DNA of 64,000 bases from Leptospira sp. WS4.C2 (lineage in GTDB: Bacteria; Spirochaetota; Leptospiria; Leptospirales; Leptospiraceae), in NCBI RefSeq assembly GCF_040833985.1, contig NZ_CP162139.1, forward strand, positions 124,001-188,000, given 5' to 3'. Made by a program: the position numbers and the translations under genes. Numbering within the stretch: the stretch's first letter is position 1; the number at the start of each line of letters is the position of its first letter. Below are positions 43,822-53,678 of this stretch, piece by piece. The notes beneath the pieces are model-generated. The model made no database searches. It was not told the DNA's origin and was given only the letters and a program-made list of their open reading frames with translations.

Positions 43822-44538
43822 ATGCCCACGAAGTCAAAGGGAGCCGTTGTACTTCTGTCAGGTGGTCTTGATTCAACTACTTGTTTGTATGAAGCATTAC
43901 AAGAATATGGTTACCCCAAGGTTAAAAAACCTCCGATCCTTGCTATTTCCTTTCACTATTCCCAAAAACACATCATCGAACTAAAAAAAAGCAAACTCAT
44001 TACGAGCCGTTTAGGCATTCCACATGTGGTACAAAAATTAGATCCCGAATTTTTTCTGGGTAGTTCCTTAACAGAAAAGAAACTGAAGGTTCGAAAGAAT
44101 GCAGGAAAGATTTTAGATTCCAATTCTACAGAAATCCCTAACACCTATGTGCCGGGTCGTAACATACTATTTTTATCTTTTGCCATTTCCTTAGCTGAGG
44201 GACATGGATATGACTCGGTTTATATCGGAGTCAATGCATTGGATTATTCGGGATATCCCGATTGTCGTCCAGAGTTTATCCGTGCCTATCAAACCATGGT
44301 CAATTTAGGAACTAAAACAGGTGTTACTGGAGATCATTCGATCCAAATCAAAACACCTCTTCTCACAATGTCCAAGAAGGAAATCATTCAAAGGGCTTTA
44401 GAACTACAAGTTCCATTAAAAGATACGCATTCTTGTTACGATCCTGTACGTGGAAAGCCATGTGGAAAATGTGACTCTTGTTTGCTACGAAACAAAGGGT
44501 TTGCAGAATTAGGAATGACAGATCCATCTCTCAGTTGA
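43822..44538 (+). CDS. queC: 7-cyano-7-deazaguanine synthase
   Basis: This 238-residue QueC has the PP-loop ATPase motif SGGLDSTTCLYEA at residues 13-25. At the C-terminus it has a four-Cys zinc site (HSCYDPVRGKPCGKCDSCLLR). It makes preQ0 from CDG with ATP and ammonia. It lies 9 bases after queD. QueE and QueF are not in the window. A decayed SBBP gene follows directly in the same frame after the TGA, which could mislead automated translation into a read-through. Confidence 0.95.
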   Translation: MPTKSKGAVVLLSGGLDSTTCLYEALQEYGYPKVKKPPILAISFHYSQKHIIELKKSKLITSRLGIPHVVQKLDPEFFLGSSLTEKKLKVRKNAGKILDSNSTEIPNTYVPGRNILFLSFAISLAEGHGYDSVYIGVNALDYSGYPDCRPEFIRAYQTMVNLGTKTGVTGDHSIQIKTPLLTMSKKEIIQRALELQVPLKDTHSCYDPVRGKPCGKCDSCLLRNKGFAELGMTDPSLS

Positions 44539-45046
44539 GTAGATGTTCGCTCAGAAGCATTTTGGGAAACAGAAATCCTTCGTTGTATTATAGGTGAAAA
44601 AGATTGTTTCGAAATTCCCCAAGACAATCAAGGTATCAAGGAATGGACAAGGTTACTCGGCCAGACAGGTTCTGTTCAGACATTCTCTTCCACAGCCGCC
44701 ACAGACAGATTCGGTAATACTTACATTTCTGGAACAACGGTAGGATCGATTGCGGGTCAGCCAAAAGTACCACCTGGATTGAACAAATGCATATCGATGT
44801 CTTTGGGGATATTTATCTTGTTGGATCATCTGCTGGACCTTTTAACGAACTTGCTGCAGTAGGTGCAGGGAGTATTCTTATCAAACTCAATAATTCGGGA
44901 GCAGTGCTTTGGACACGAATTTTTCCTACAGGCAGTGAAACGTTAGGTTACGGAGTTACCTCCGATGCAGAAGGGAATGTCTACATAACAGGAAATACCA
45001 AACAAAACAAGGTACGTTTGATGCATACCTTATGAAGTTTAATTAA
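44539..45046 (+). pseudogene. Frameshifted SBBP beta-propeller gene
   Basis: Three consecutive reading frames carry the remains of a Leptospira SBBP-repeat surface protein. The first frame reads SEAFWETEILRCIIGEKDC then WTRLLGQTGSVQTFSSTAA...GNTYISGTT. A second starts near 44780 with FGDIYLVGSSAG and VLWTRIFPTGSE...GNVYITGNTKQ. The third ends GTFDAYLMKFN at 45046. Each WTRLLG/GNVYITG unit is a propeller blade. The signal peptide is missing and at least two frameshifts are present, so it is dead. It abuts queC. Confidence 0.85.
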
Positions 45047-45106
45047 GATTAGGTGAGTGATAAATAAAATTATTGTCCCTAAGGATTAGTAGGTTTCGCA
45101 TAAAAA

Positions 45107-46810
45107 CTATCGTCTCCATTTCCCCGGATTGGAAAAATTTTTGGTTCGTGCCGGTTTGAAATGAAACCTGGAATTGTTCATTTTGGGAGCATTGAAACGC
45201 GCATTATTGAATTGGAAACGACCAGGTTTGATATCCATCTTCCCTTTTGGAATATGAGTTCTTTCTTTTAAGACAGAAAACAACCCACCAAGGTCAATTT
45301 CTCCTGATCCACCACCACCTCCGCCGCCTGCAACTTCCTCCTCTTCTTCGTCGTCATCACCATCGTCTTCTTCGTCATCATTTGGGTTGTCAGATTTTTT
45401 CTTGCCCTCATTCGTAGCGACATCTAAGTCAAGAGGTTTCGGTTCTATGTATTTGGATTGGAATGTAACTTGAGGATAGAAATCAAGAATACTTTCCTCA
45501 GCTAACTTATGTAAGACTTCTGGACTAGTTTCGTTCGGTAAACTTCTAGATAGGATGTAAATCTGACTTTGGGATTTGAAACAAGAAAACACAATGTATT
45601 CTTTTTTAAACTGATCTTTTCCTGGTTCTGGTTTTGCGACTTCTAAAGTAAACGTGTAAGTTCCGTCCCGATAATCAGGTGAATAAATTTCATGGATGAT
45701 GCCAGACTTAGGGTAGTTTTTCTTTATTTTATCAACAAGATTAGCCGAGATAAAACTTTTTAAAGTTTTTTCTATCCCATCAGTGATGATATCGGAATTT
45801 ATTTTTTGATTCACATTGATTGCTTGGATTTTGAAAAGGCCATGGATAGGATCAAAAAAACTAACATTTCTTTTTCCATCGCGAACCACCGCAAAACGTT
45901 TATCTATTGGAATAAGTGTTCGAAATAGTTGTGAATCGGAATTGTAATTCTCTCCAAGTATATCGCCATAAACCGGATTCAGTCGTTTAATAGGTAGAGG
46001 TTGGCTGTGTTTATTTTCTAAGGCGGACAAAAATTGGTCTTTTGTATGATCAAAAAATCTGTAGTCCTTGTTGTAGTTTTCAACCTCATTAAAAAAATTA
46101 AAGGTTGGCCAAAGAAGCCAAGTAAGCAGCCTTCTGTATCCAAATTTATAAGTGGTAAGTGTTTGGTTTAATTCATTTGCCTTTCGTTGGTAAACAGTGA
46201 AATAATGGTTTTCATAATTCACTGTGGGAATGATTCCAAGAGAGATTAAGAATAATACGACGTTGTAATTGTCTTTTTCTTTTTTTGTATAATATAAGTG
46301 ATAGTATGTGTCACAGTTTTCAAATTCTAAAAAGCTGAGTAGAATATCTTCGTTGGAAAAAAAGAAAGTATCCGCATCTGCCATTTCTGCATATTTTAGT
46401 AAGGTTTTTTTATAATGAGGTTCAATCGATAGATTTTGAATTTGTTTGAATCTTTCGAACGATTTGTTTGTACGAAACGATTCTAGTTCTTTCGTATAAG
46501 GCCAAGATTTTGGAATTCCATAGATTTGTTTAATGTGTCTGGTTTTTGTATTTTTAAGTTTTAGATTTGTCCGAAGATTTTCTATGAATTGGGAATCAAT
46601 AAGTGGTGGATTGGTTTGAAAGTTATTGTTTACAGAATCCGATTCTTTAAACTTCACACTGGAAATAAAACAGGAAGTCCCTGGTTCACTTAGTAAACTT
46701 TCCGCTTCCGAAATTGGAATTTCAGCTGCCTCATTTTTGGATACCCGAGTGTGATACCAACTTACTTGGCAATTGAATAGGAAGATGAGGAAAACGAAAG
46801 AGCATTTCAT
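45107..46810 (-). CDS. Large lipoprotein with acidic and glycine runs
   Basis: The start ATG 46810 gives a short signal peptide ending LIFLFNC, a clear lipobox. The 567-residue mature protein is a mixed domain of about 430 residues of unknown family. It is followed by an extremely acidic stretch (Asp/Glu, near residues 475-495), a run of seven Gly, and a C-terminal tail rich in Asn, Phe, Arg and Lys (NNARFNAPKMNNSRFHFKPA). The tail looks disordered and may bind anionic polymer or peptidoglycan. The repetitive codons make slippage possible. It sits between two surface-protein pseudogenes. Confidence 0.7.
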   Translation of the reverse strand: MKCSFVFLIFLFNCQVSWYHTRVSKNEAAEIPISEAESLLSEPGTSCFISSVKFKESDSVNNNFQTNPPLIDSQFIENLRTNLKLKNTKTRHIKQIYGIPKSWPYTKELESFRTNKSFERFKQIQNLSIEPHYKKTLLKYAEMADADTFFFSNEDILLSFLEFENCDTYYHLYYTKKEKDNYNVVLFLISLGIIPTVNYENHYFTVYQRKANELNQTLTTYKFGYRRLLTWLLWPTFNFFNEVENYNKDYRFFDHTKDQFLSALENKHSQPLPIKRLNPVYGDILGENYNSDSQLFRTLIPIDKRFAVVRDGKRNVSFFDPIHGLFKIQAINVNQKINSDIITDGIEKTLKSFISANLVDKIKKNYPKSGIIHEIYSPDYRDGTYTFTLEVAKPEPGKDQFKKEYIVFSCFKSQSQIYILSRSLPNETSPEVLHKLAEESILDFYPQVTFQSKYIEPKPLDLDVATNEGKKKSDNPNDDEEDDGDDDEEEEEVAGGGGGGGSGEIDLGGLFSVLKERTHIPKGKMDIKPGRFQFNNARFNAPKMNNSRFHFKPARTKNFSNPGKWRR

Positions 46811-46901
46811 GTTGGGAACCACTAAGAAAGTGAGTGGTTCCTATGGGTTTGTCAAAACAAAAAGCGAAGGAGTGCTTCTTGTTTATCAAATGGAATGGAA
46901 A

Positions 46902-47338
46902 CTATTGTTCTACACAGATGATTGCTGCAGTGTTAGTACACCCGGCAGTTCCATTAGCAAAGATTGCATCAGATGTAGTTTCGTTATATAGCGCCATTGT
47001 GAAACTACCAGTTCCGGTCCAATTCGAACAATCATTTGCATTACTCGTCCAATTTCCATTCAATCCTGTAGCTGTCATATTTGAATTAGGGACCGTACTT
47101 CGAAATGGATTTGTCAAAGGAAACGTAAAAATTCCATTGGCAGTCGTCGTTCCCACAATGGTAGTACCATTGGATTGTCTATACTCTTTATTAGGTTTTA
47201 ACACCCAATCCATATGTTCCGACGTTCTCCAGTACAATAGGCATTTGTACAAGCAATTCTAGTGTATTTTCCATCCCAAATAGAGTGAGAATTTCGGCTA
47301 AAGCTCGAAAATTCGGAAAAACCATCTTTCACGTAAAG
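46902..47338 (-). pseudogene. Frameshifted, 5'-truncated DUF1554 gene
   Basis: The minus strand first reads RNSHSIWDGKYTRIACTNAY in one frame (47338 to about 47230). It then shifts to DWVLKPNKEYRQSNGTTIVG, TANGIFTFPLTNPF and LNGNWTSNANDCSNWTGTGS, ending CTNTAAIICVEQ. That ending (N-W-T...C-x-Q-like) is the signature of the Leptospira DUF1554 surface domain. The frameshift lies near 47225, and the signal peptide is absent. It is a remnant. The rest of 46823-47467 has no gene; the MBOAT promoter must lie near 47400-47467. Confidence 0.8.
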
Positions 47339-47467
47339 CTAGGTGGACAAGCTTAGTATCTGGATTGAGAATACGAAATGCACTCTCTTATTTTTTGCAC
47401 CGATGATAAAATGTATTTACTGAGCTAAATGTAATTCTGAGTATTAACTAATTATTGGGATATTTTT

Positions 47468-48850
47468 GTGTTATTTAACTCATTCGTTTTTGTAGTATTT
47501 TTTGTATTATTATATACTATTTATTGGCAACTCAATTCTAGATTTCAAAAATTAATCATCCTGGTTGGATCGCTTATTTTTTATGGATATTGGGATCTTT
47601 TGTTTTTATGCCATTTTGTAATCGTTGTATTACTAAATTACTTATTTTATAAACTCGCAAATTATAAATTTAACAAAAACCAAATCACTGGGATTATCAT
47701 TTTCAATTTATTAAACTTAATCTTTTTTAAGTACTTTTACTTTTTAGTAAATGTCATCAAAGATTTAATTGGTTATCAGCAAATAACAGAAGTAACTTCG
47801 TTTTTACCAAACATCGTATTACCGCTAGCGATTAGTTTTTATACCTTCCAAATCTTAGCCTTCCAAATCGATGTATACAGGGGCAAAATTCAATCTGCAG
47901 TATCTGCTGTAGATTTTACAATTTTTATCATGTTCTTTCCTCAGTTGATTGCGGGACCAATCATGAGGCATACAGATTTTTTCAAACAACTGCATAGCAA
48001 AAAAAGGTTTTTAGAACTTCCATTTAATGCGGGTGGTTATCTCATATTATTGGGTGTATTAAAGAAAGTGATCATTGCGGATAACATTTCTCCAGTGATC
48101 GAACCATTTTTTAGCCATCCTGAAAGTTATAGTAGTTTTAGTGCTCTTTTGTCTGTATATGGTTTTGCGATTCAAATCTATTGTGACTTTTCTGGTTACT
48201 GTGACATTGCCAGAGGGTTGGCCTTACTCTTAGGATATGATATCCCTGTAAACTTTAATGCACCATATTTTTCAACATCGTTAAAAGAATTTTGGCAAAG
48301 ATGGCATATAACACTTTCTCAATGGTTACGCGACTACTTATATATTTCGTTAGGTGGAAACAGATTTGGAAATGCTAGAATGTATTTTAATTTAGTCGTG
48401 ACAATGGTGTTAGGTGGATTATGGCATGGTGCAAATTATACGTTTTTAGTTTGGGGTGCGTTGCATGGTTTGTATTTAATCATAGAAAGAATTTTGACAG
48501 ATCCAAAAAAACAATCTTCATCCTACGTTTTGAAGATACTAAAAGGTTTAATTGTTTTTCATTTAGTATGTTTTGCTTGGCTATTTTTTAGAATTGAACG
48601 AATTCAGGATTTTCAATCCATCTATCAAAACTTGATCAGCCAATCAGGAATTAATATCACACAAATTGTTAAATTAGAGCGTTTGATAGCCGTTGGATTT
48701 TTACTGCATACATATGAGTATTACCAAAGGAAGGTAGCGATCCAATTTAAATATAGAAAATTGTTTTTACCTGGTTTTGCCATCGTATGTGGGATTTTGG
48801 TATTAACATTAACTTCCGATTCAGCACAGTTCATCTACTTTCAATTTTAG
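47468..48850 (+). CDS. MBOAT-family O-acyltransferase (AlgI-like)
   Basis: The 460-residue, highly hydrophobic protein begins at GTG 47468. It contains the AlgI-type MBOAT segments DFSGYCDIARGLALLLGY, FWQRWHITLSQWLRDYLYI and LGGLWHGANYTF, with the presumed active His at H320. Such enzymes move acetyl or other acyl groups across the membrane onto polysaccharide or lipid. The next gene, a DUF1574 SGNH-like protein, is the expected periplasmic partner. Confidence 0.93.
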   Translation: MLFNSFVFVVFFVLLYTIYWQLNSRFQKLIILVGSLIFYGYWDLLFLCHFVIVVLLNYLFYKLANYKFNKNQITGIIIFNLLNLIFFKYFYFLVNVIKDLIGYQQITEVTSFLPNIVLPLAISFYTFQILAFQIDVYRGKIQSAVSAVDFTIFIMFFPQLIAGPIMRHTDFFKQLHSKKRFLELPFNAGGYLILLGVLKKVIIADNISPVIEPFFSHPESYSSFSALLSVYGFAIQIYCDFSGYCDIARGLALLLGYDIPVNFNAPYFSTSLKEFWQRWHITLSQWLRDYLYISLGGNRFGNARMYFNLVVTMVLGGLWHGANYTFLVWGALHGLYLIIERILTDPKKQSSSYVLKILKGLIVFHLVCFAWLFFRIERIQDFQSIYQNLISQSGINITQIVKLERLIAVGFLLHTYEYYQRKVAIQFKYRKLFLPGFAIVCGILVLTLTSDSAQFIYFQF

Positions 48851-48859
48851 GTTAAATCG

Positions 48860-49987
48860 ATGAAATTTAAAAAATTCCGAATTTTATATTTATTCTTACT
48901 TTTTTTTGCTATTGATAAACTAGTTTTAATCCCTTCTGTTCGTGCTTTTTTGACAGGCGAAGAAGTCGTAAACCATTTCATTGAATCATTTAAAAATCTA
49001 AATGCTGATTATTTAAGTGACAATCGTTTTCAAGATAAAAAGAAAATTTGGGCATTTGGTACATCTCGATCCTTTGGATTTTATCAATTTGTTTCACTTC
49101 CTTATGTTCAAAATTCCGTTTACTTATCCAATCAACAAAAAAAAGAACTAGAACACTATAAGATTTATACTTTTGCCGCACCAGCTTCCAATCCTTTAAT
49201 TTATTTTACTCGATTCAATCAATTGATGGATCAAAACTATCGACCTGATTTTGTTTTTTTAGAAGTATCAGCCTTTTCATTTAATAAAAATAATCTTTTT
49301 TATAATTTTACATTGTTAGAAGGAATGCCTTTGGAATTTGCAATTGCACATTTCAATGAATTGCCAAATGATTTTGCTAAGGATTATTTTTTTTCCCGAT
49401 TGTTTAGTTTGAGTCGTTATAAGATTTCTACGAAAGCTATTTCGGCTCATTTATTTGGAACAAAAGATGAAAGTATGGAATTGTTTAAGAATTTTCTTCC
49501 TGCGAATGCTGGTTTGAACAATCCTTTAGCTAATGAATTTGAAACTAAGACAAACCGAGAAGATTATCCATATTTACCCAATAACTTTAATGATTTTAAA
49601 ATTTATCCAAATAACGATACTGATAAGTATATCAAAGTGCCAATGTTCGTGGATTTTTTAAAAAAGGAATTTTATGGAAATTTTTCTAACAATGAAGTCA
49701 TCTTCCAATTTTTATCCAGTATCATTGACCGAAGCAAAAAAAACAATATCCCTGTGGTTTTGTGGATTCCCAAGGTTCACAAGGAGCTAAATGATTTTTA
49801 TCTTTCAGCTTCTTTTTATCCAAATTGGAAAATGAAAATCCAAACATTAGCCGAAGAAAAAGGAATTCGTTTTGTTGATTTAAACGAAGAAGGAAAAATC
49901 CAATGTGATTATTTCAGCGATGCTGCTCATATCTCTGGACGGTGTATACCCGAAGTGATAGCAAATATATTAGGAATACCTAAATAG
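48860..49987 (+). CDS. DUF1574-type SGNH-like acyltransferase partner
   Basis: This 375-residue protein has an N-terminal membrane anchor (residues 7-20). The domain begins KKIWAFGTSRSFGFYQF, with the GTS block I of an SGNH hydrolase, and ends DAAHISGRC, with the D-x2-H block. DUF1574 proteins are paired with MBOAT genes in Leptospira. By analogy with AlgX/DltD they should complete acyl transfer on the periplasmic side. The gene starts 9 bases after the MBOAT stop. Confidence 0.85.
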   Translation: MKFKKFRILYLFLLFFAIDKLVLIPSVRAFLTGEEVVNHFIESFKNLNADYLSDNRFQDKKKIWAFGTSRSFGFYQFVSLPYVQNSVYLSNQQKKELEHYKIYTFAAPASNPLIYFTRFNQLMDQNYRPDFVFLEVSAFSFNKNNLFYNFTLLEGMPLEFAIAHFNELPNDFAKDYFFSRLFSLSRYKISTKAISAHLFGTKDESMELFKNFLPANAGLNNPLANEFETKTNREDYPYLPNNFNDFKIYPNNDTDKYIKVPMFVDFLKKEFYGNFSNNEVIFQFLSSIIDRSKKNNIPVVLWIPKVHKELNDFYLSASFYPNWKMKIQTLAEEKGIRFVDLNEEGKIQCDYFSDAAHISGRCIPEVIANILGIPK

Positions 49988-50111
49988 TATTAACTAAAGT
50001 ATATAGAATGCGGTTCGTTCATCCTTAAATCATAGTGAAGAGGAGAACCAAATCGCTCAAAAGGTTCGTAAAGATCGTAAAAAGCCTTTCCTTATGCCAA
50101 AATCAGTGATC

Positions 50112-50152
50112 GTGACCGAAAGAAATCAGTTTCTTTTGTGATTTCGGGTCAC
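50112..50152. other. Imperfect inverted repeat upstream of pntA2
   Basis: GTGACCGAAA (50112-50121) pairs with TTTCGGGTCAC (50142-50152) with one bulged base. An inner AAGAAA/TTTCTT hairpin lies at 50120-50135. It lies about 70 bases before the pntA2 start and could be a leader structure for it or the terminator of the DUF1574 gene. Confidence 0.4.
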
Positions 50153-50220
50153 CACTTGCTTAAAATTCCTGAAAATTTTGTTTCCAAAAAGGCCAATTTT
50201 TCCATAACTACTACTAGTTT

Positions 50221-50511
50221 ATGGAAATATTTGTTACAGCCGTCACGATTTTCGTCCTCGCGATCTTCGTGGGATTTGAAATTATCACAAAAATCCCTCC
50301 CATCCTCCACACCCCTCTTATGTCGGGTTCTAACGCCATTTCCGGCATTACCTTAATTGGTGCGCTCTATGCTGCCGGAATCCAAGAGAGTAACATTACC
50401 AAAATTTTGGGATTACTCTCTGTTATTTTTGCTACGATCAACGTAGTAGGTGGGTTTCTCGTAACACACCGAATGCTTGGAATGTTTAAGAAAAAGGATA
50501 CACCAAAATAA
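50221..50511 (+). CDS. NAD(P) transhydrogenase membrane subunit alpha-2
   Basis: The 96-residue protein with three spans (residues 1-20, 37-53 and 60-82) matches the small membrane part of proton-translocating transhydrogenase (PntAB, split-alpha form). Motifs are GFEIITKIPPILHTPLMSG and ITLIGALYAAG. Its stop overlaps pntB's start by one base (TAATG). The NAD-binding alpha-1 subunit, usually encoded just upstream, is not here, so it must be encoded elsewhere in the genome. Confidence 0.92.
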   Translation: MEIFVTAVTIFVLAIFVGFEIITKIPPILHTPLMSGSNAISGITLIGALYAAGIQESNITKILGLLSVIFATINVVGGFLVTHRMLGMFKKKDTPK

Positions 50512-51908
50512 TGGAACTAGTTAGTATTCTTAATCTTTCTTATCTCGTTGCTTCCATACTTTTCATTGTTGGGATCAAACAATTAGCTCATCCAAAAACG
50601 GCATCACGAGGAAACTTACTCGGTGCCTTGGGTATGTTCATCGCCGTTGTCGCAACTCTCTTTGACCAAGCCATCTTAACTTATGATTGGATCATTGTTG
50701 GTGTCCTTATTGGATCAGTGATCGGTATCATCTTAGCGATCAAAATCCAAATGACGGCTATGCCTCAACTTGTTGCAGTACTCAATGGATTTGGTGGGAT
50801 TGCTTCCGTTTTTGTTGCGGGTGCCGCTTTACAACTTGCGATTCCTAAGTATGCATTTGCAGTCAACTACCAAGAGATTGTTTCCATAGTTTTTTCTGCG
50901 GTTATCGGAGGTATTACCTTCTCTGGAAGTTTTATCGCCTTCGGTAAGTTACAAGGTTTTATTACAGAAAAAGCTGTCCGTTATCCCGGTGACCAACTAG
51001 TAAAAATTTTAGTCGGTCTTACGGCAGTCGGACTTGGTGTTTACGGATGTCTAGAACCAACGGATGAATCCATTTACTGGATTTTAAGTGGTGTGAGTTT
51101 ACTTCTTGGTATCTTCCTTGTAATCCCGATTGGTGGAGCCGACATGCCGGTTGTGATTTCCCTTCTTAACTCCTATTCGGGAATTGCTGCTTCGGCAACA
51201 GGATTTGTCCTTAATAATAATGTTCTTATCATTTCAGGATCCCTTGTGGGAGCCTCTGGAATTATTCTAACACAAATCATGTGTAAAGCGATGAATCGTA
51301 GTTTGACGAATGTTCTATTCGGTGGATTCGGGGCTGTCGCTACAGAAATGAAAGATGATGGCGATTTTTACTCTGGCAAAATCAAATCAACTAGTGCTGA
51401 TGAAGTGGCTATGCTCTTAGATGTTGCAAGAACTGTAGTGATTGTCCCTGGTTATGGTATGGCTGTAGCGCAAGCACAACATGCGGTGCGTGATTTATAC
51501 CAACTTCTTACTGCTCGCGGTATCGATGTAACATTTGCAATCCATCCAGTTGCTGGTCGGATGCCTGGTCATATGAACGTTTTACTTGCAGAAGCAGATA
51601 TTCCTTATGATCGATTGAAAGAGATGGACGAGATCAATAGTACTTTCGAAAATGTTGATGTTGTGATCGTCAATGGTGCGAATGATGTCACTAACCCGCT
51701 TGCAAAAACAGATCCAAAATCACCGATCGCTGGTATGCCGATTTTGGATGTTGGAAATGCAAAAACGGTAGTTGTGATCAAACGTTCTTTGAGTCCTGGA
51801 TTTGCTGGAGTGCCTAATCCACTCTTTATCGCTGACAACTGTTTGATGTTGTTTGGTGATGGTAAAAAAGCAACACAAGAGATGATCGCAGCTTTAAAAG
51901 AATCTTAG
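50511..51908 (+). CDS. pntB: NAD(P) transhydrogenase subunit beta
   Basis: The 465-residue PntB has about nine membrane spans in residues 1-270. A C-terminal NADP domain has GYGMAVAQAQHAVRDL, HPVAGRMPGHMNVLLAEA and NGANDVTNPLAK. With the alpha subunits it drives hydride transfer from NADH to NADP with the proton gradient, supplying NADPH. The order pntA2-pntB is normal. A response-regulator gene begins 11 bases after the stop and may share the transcript. Confidence 0.96.
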   Translation: MELVSILNLSYLVASILFIVGIKQLAHPKTASRGNLLGALGMFIAVVATLFDQAILTYDWIIVGVLIGSVIGIILAIKIQMTAMPQLVAVLNGFGGIASVFVAGAALQLAIPKYAFAVNYQEIVSIVFSAVIGGITFSGSFIAFGKLQGFITEKAVRYPGDQLVKILVGLTAVGLGVYGCLEPTDESIYWILSGVSLLLGIFLVIPIGGADMPVVISLLNSYSGIAASATGFVLNNNVLIISGSLVGASGIILTQIMCKAMNRSLTNVLFGGFGAVATEMKDDGDFYSGKIKSTSADEVAMLLDVARTVVIVPGYGMAVAQAQHAVRDLYQLLTARGIDVTFAIHPVAGRMPGHMNVLLAEADIPYDRLKEMDEINSTFENVDVVIVNGANDVTNPLAKTDPKSPIAGMPILDVGNAKTVVVIKRSLSPGFAGVPNPLFIADNCLMLFGDGKKATQEMIAALKES

Positions 51909-51919
51909 AGCCGGAAAAT

Positions 51920-52591
51920 ATGAAGAAACAAGTCTATATCGTTGATGACCACCCTCTTGTAGTAGATGCACTACAAAACTTAATTGCTAAATCAGAAGAT
52001 TTAGAGTGCATCGGGAGTGCGGATAACATTGAAAAATCATTTAATGATATAGAAAAACTGCAACCAAGTTTGGTGTTAATTGATATCCAACTCAAACAAA
52101 ACCAAAATGGTTTGCAGTTACTCAAACGCCTTCGAACCACTTTTCCTAATATCGCCGTCATCATTATCAGTATGTTGACGGATGATACATTTGTGGATCG
52201 TGCCTTTAAATTAGGTGCGATGGGATATGTTTTCAAAGAAGATACAACCACACAAATTGTAGAAGCCATCCATACAGTTCTAAAAGGTGATTATTTTGTA
52301 AGTTCCTCGCAAGCCACTCGTTTGTTAGGTCACTTATACAGAGCTTCACAAAAAGACGAAAAGGATCCTATCGACAGACTTTCCAATCGTGAATTGGAAG
52401 TGTTTCTTATGATTGGTGAAGGTATGCCTGTGAAGGAAATTGCAGCCAATATGGGACTTGCTCCCTCTACGATTGAAACTTTACGTTCTCGGATCAAATC
52501 CAAACTCAGCATTACGGAAAACGAAAAACTCATCCGTGTGGCAGTAGAGTGGAAATACACCCAAGCCAAAACTGATATCGTCGTTTCCTAA
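51920..52591 (+). CDS. NarL/FixJ-type response regulator
   Basis: The 223-residue protein has a receiver domain with acidic pocket (DDHP near residue 8), phosphorylation site D55 (LIDIQL) and Lys in VFKED. A LuxR/GerE helix-turn-helix follows at residues 150-215 (LSNRELEVFLMIGEGMPVKE, then APSTIETLRSRIKSKL). No histidine kinase is adjacent, so it is an orphan in this window. Its closeness to pntB (11 bases) suggests co-transcription. Confidence 0.93.
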   Translation: MKKQVYIVDDHPLVVDALQNLIAKSEDLECIGSADNIEKSFNDIEKLQPSLVLIDIQLKQNQNGLQLLKRLRTTFPNIAVIIISMLTDDTFVDRAFKLGAMGYVFKEDTTTQIVEAIHTVLKGDYFVSSSQATRLLGHLYRASQKDEKDPIDRLSNRELEVFLMIGEGMPVKEIAANMGLAPSTIETLRSRIKSKLSITENEKLIRVAVEWKYTQAKTDIVVS

Positions 52592-52664
52592 TTTCTATAT
52601 ATATTAGTGTTAAACTAAGCATCTATAATTTAGGTTTTAGATGGTTAAAAAATAGAAAAACAAA

Positions 52665-53678
52665 TTAGTATCTAAGTTTGAAGTAGTGATAGAGTAAATC
52701 TTTTCCCTCACGGGATGAGAGTAACATTCTGTAAGCTTCGGCAATTTTAGATTCGTTTTGGGATTGTTTTTGGATGAAATGGAAGAAGTCGTTTGCTCTT
52801 TCATCATATCCTAAATTCAAAAGTAAATTCAAATAAAAACTTTGGTCGTACTCATCGGCAAACGGTGAGTAGGCGATGGGTCTCAATAGATTTTCGGCAT
52901 CTCGCCATTTGCGTATTTCGAAATAACACCTTGCGTAAACTTTTTTCTCTCTCCATCCCAGAAGTTTAGGATTTTTTACGTAAGTAAGGGATTTTTTAGG
53001 ATCTTTTTCTGTAATATAAACTACGCGGCCCATCAAATGAGATGCTTGAATGTGTTTAGGATCCTGTTCTAAGATAGTCGTGAGTTCCGCTTTTGCTTTT
53101 TCCGTTTCATTGAATTCTAAATAGGTTTTTGCTAAAATGAACTTTGCTTCGTTGTAGTTTGCTTTGTATTCAAGTGATTTGTTTAAAGATAAAATTGCAT
53201 TGTTATAATCTTTTAAAATATAATAAGCAAGTCCCAGATTGTAATGGTAAAATGGATTGTAAGGGGAGATTTGATTGGTTTCCATCCAGGTATTTTTTGC
53301 TTCGGGCCAACTGTCCTCTTGAGCATAAATCATTCCGAGTAAAAAACTTGCAGCTTCATGATTGGGTTCTTTTTTCAGAGCTCTGTTTAAACTTTCTTTT
53401 GCCTCTTGCCATTCCATTCTCGAATACAACAAACTTCCGTTTAGATAGTCATATTCAGGATAAGATTGATAAACTTCTGCTTGGATTTTTTTCCATTCGG
53501 TATCGGCTAAAACAAACTTTCCGTAACGAAGAGCATTGATAATATTGCGACTGACTTTTTCCAATTCAATCTTTGCATTGATCTCGATGGTTTCTTTGTC
53601 ATCAGTTTCTGAGAAAACAGGACTAAGAGAGTAAAACAGAATAAAACCGAATAATAGAATTTGAATTTTAGCTTTCAT
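52665..53678 (-). CDS. Secreted TPR protein
   Basis: The 337-residue protein has an N-terminal signal peptide (LLFGFILFYSLSPVFSETD). At least five TPR units follow, for example DYLNGSLLYSRMEWQEAKES, PFYHYNLGLAYYILKDYNNA and NEAKFILAKTYLEFNETEKA. TPR proteins hold multiprotein complexes together in the periplasm. It overlaps the SpsF/PseG-like gene by 11 bases and is last in the long minus-strand operon. The partner is unknown. Confidence 0.85.
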   Translation of the reverse strand: MKAKIQILLFGFILFYSLSPVFSETDDKETIEINAKIELEKVSRNIINALRYGKFVLADTEWKKIQAEVYQSYPEYDYLNGSLLYSRMEWQEAKESLNRALKKEPNHEAASFLLGMIYAQEDSWPEAKNTWMETNQISPYNPFYHYNLGLAYYILKDYNNAILSLNKSLEYKANYNEAKFILAKTYLEFNETEKAKAELTTILEQDPKHIQASHLMGRVVYITEKDPKKSLTYVKNPKLLGWREKKVYARCYFEIRKWRDAENLLRPIAYSPFADEYDQSFYLNLLLNLGYDERANDFFHFIQKQSQNESKIAEAYRMLLSSREGKDLLYHYFKLRY

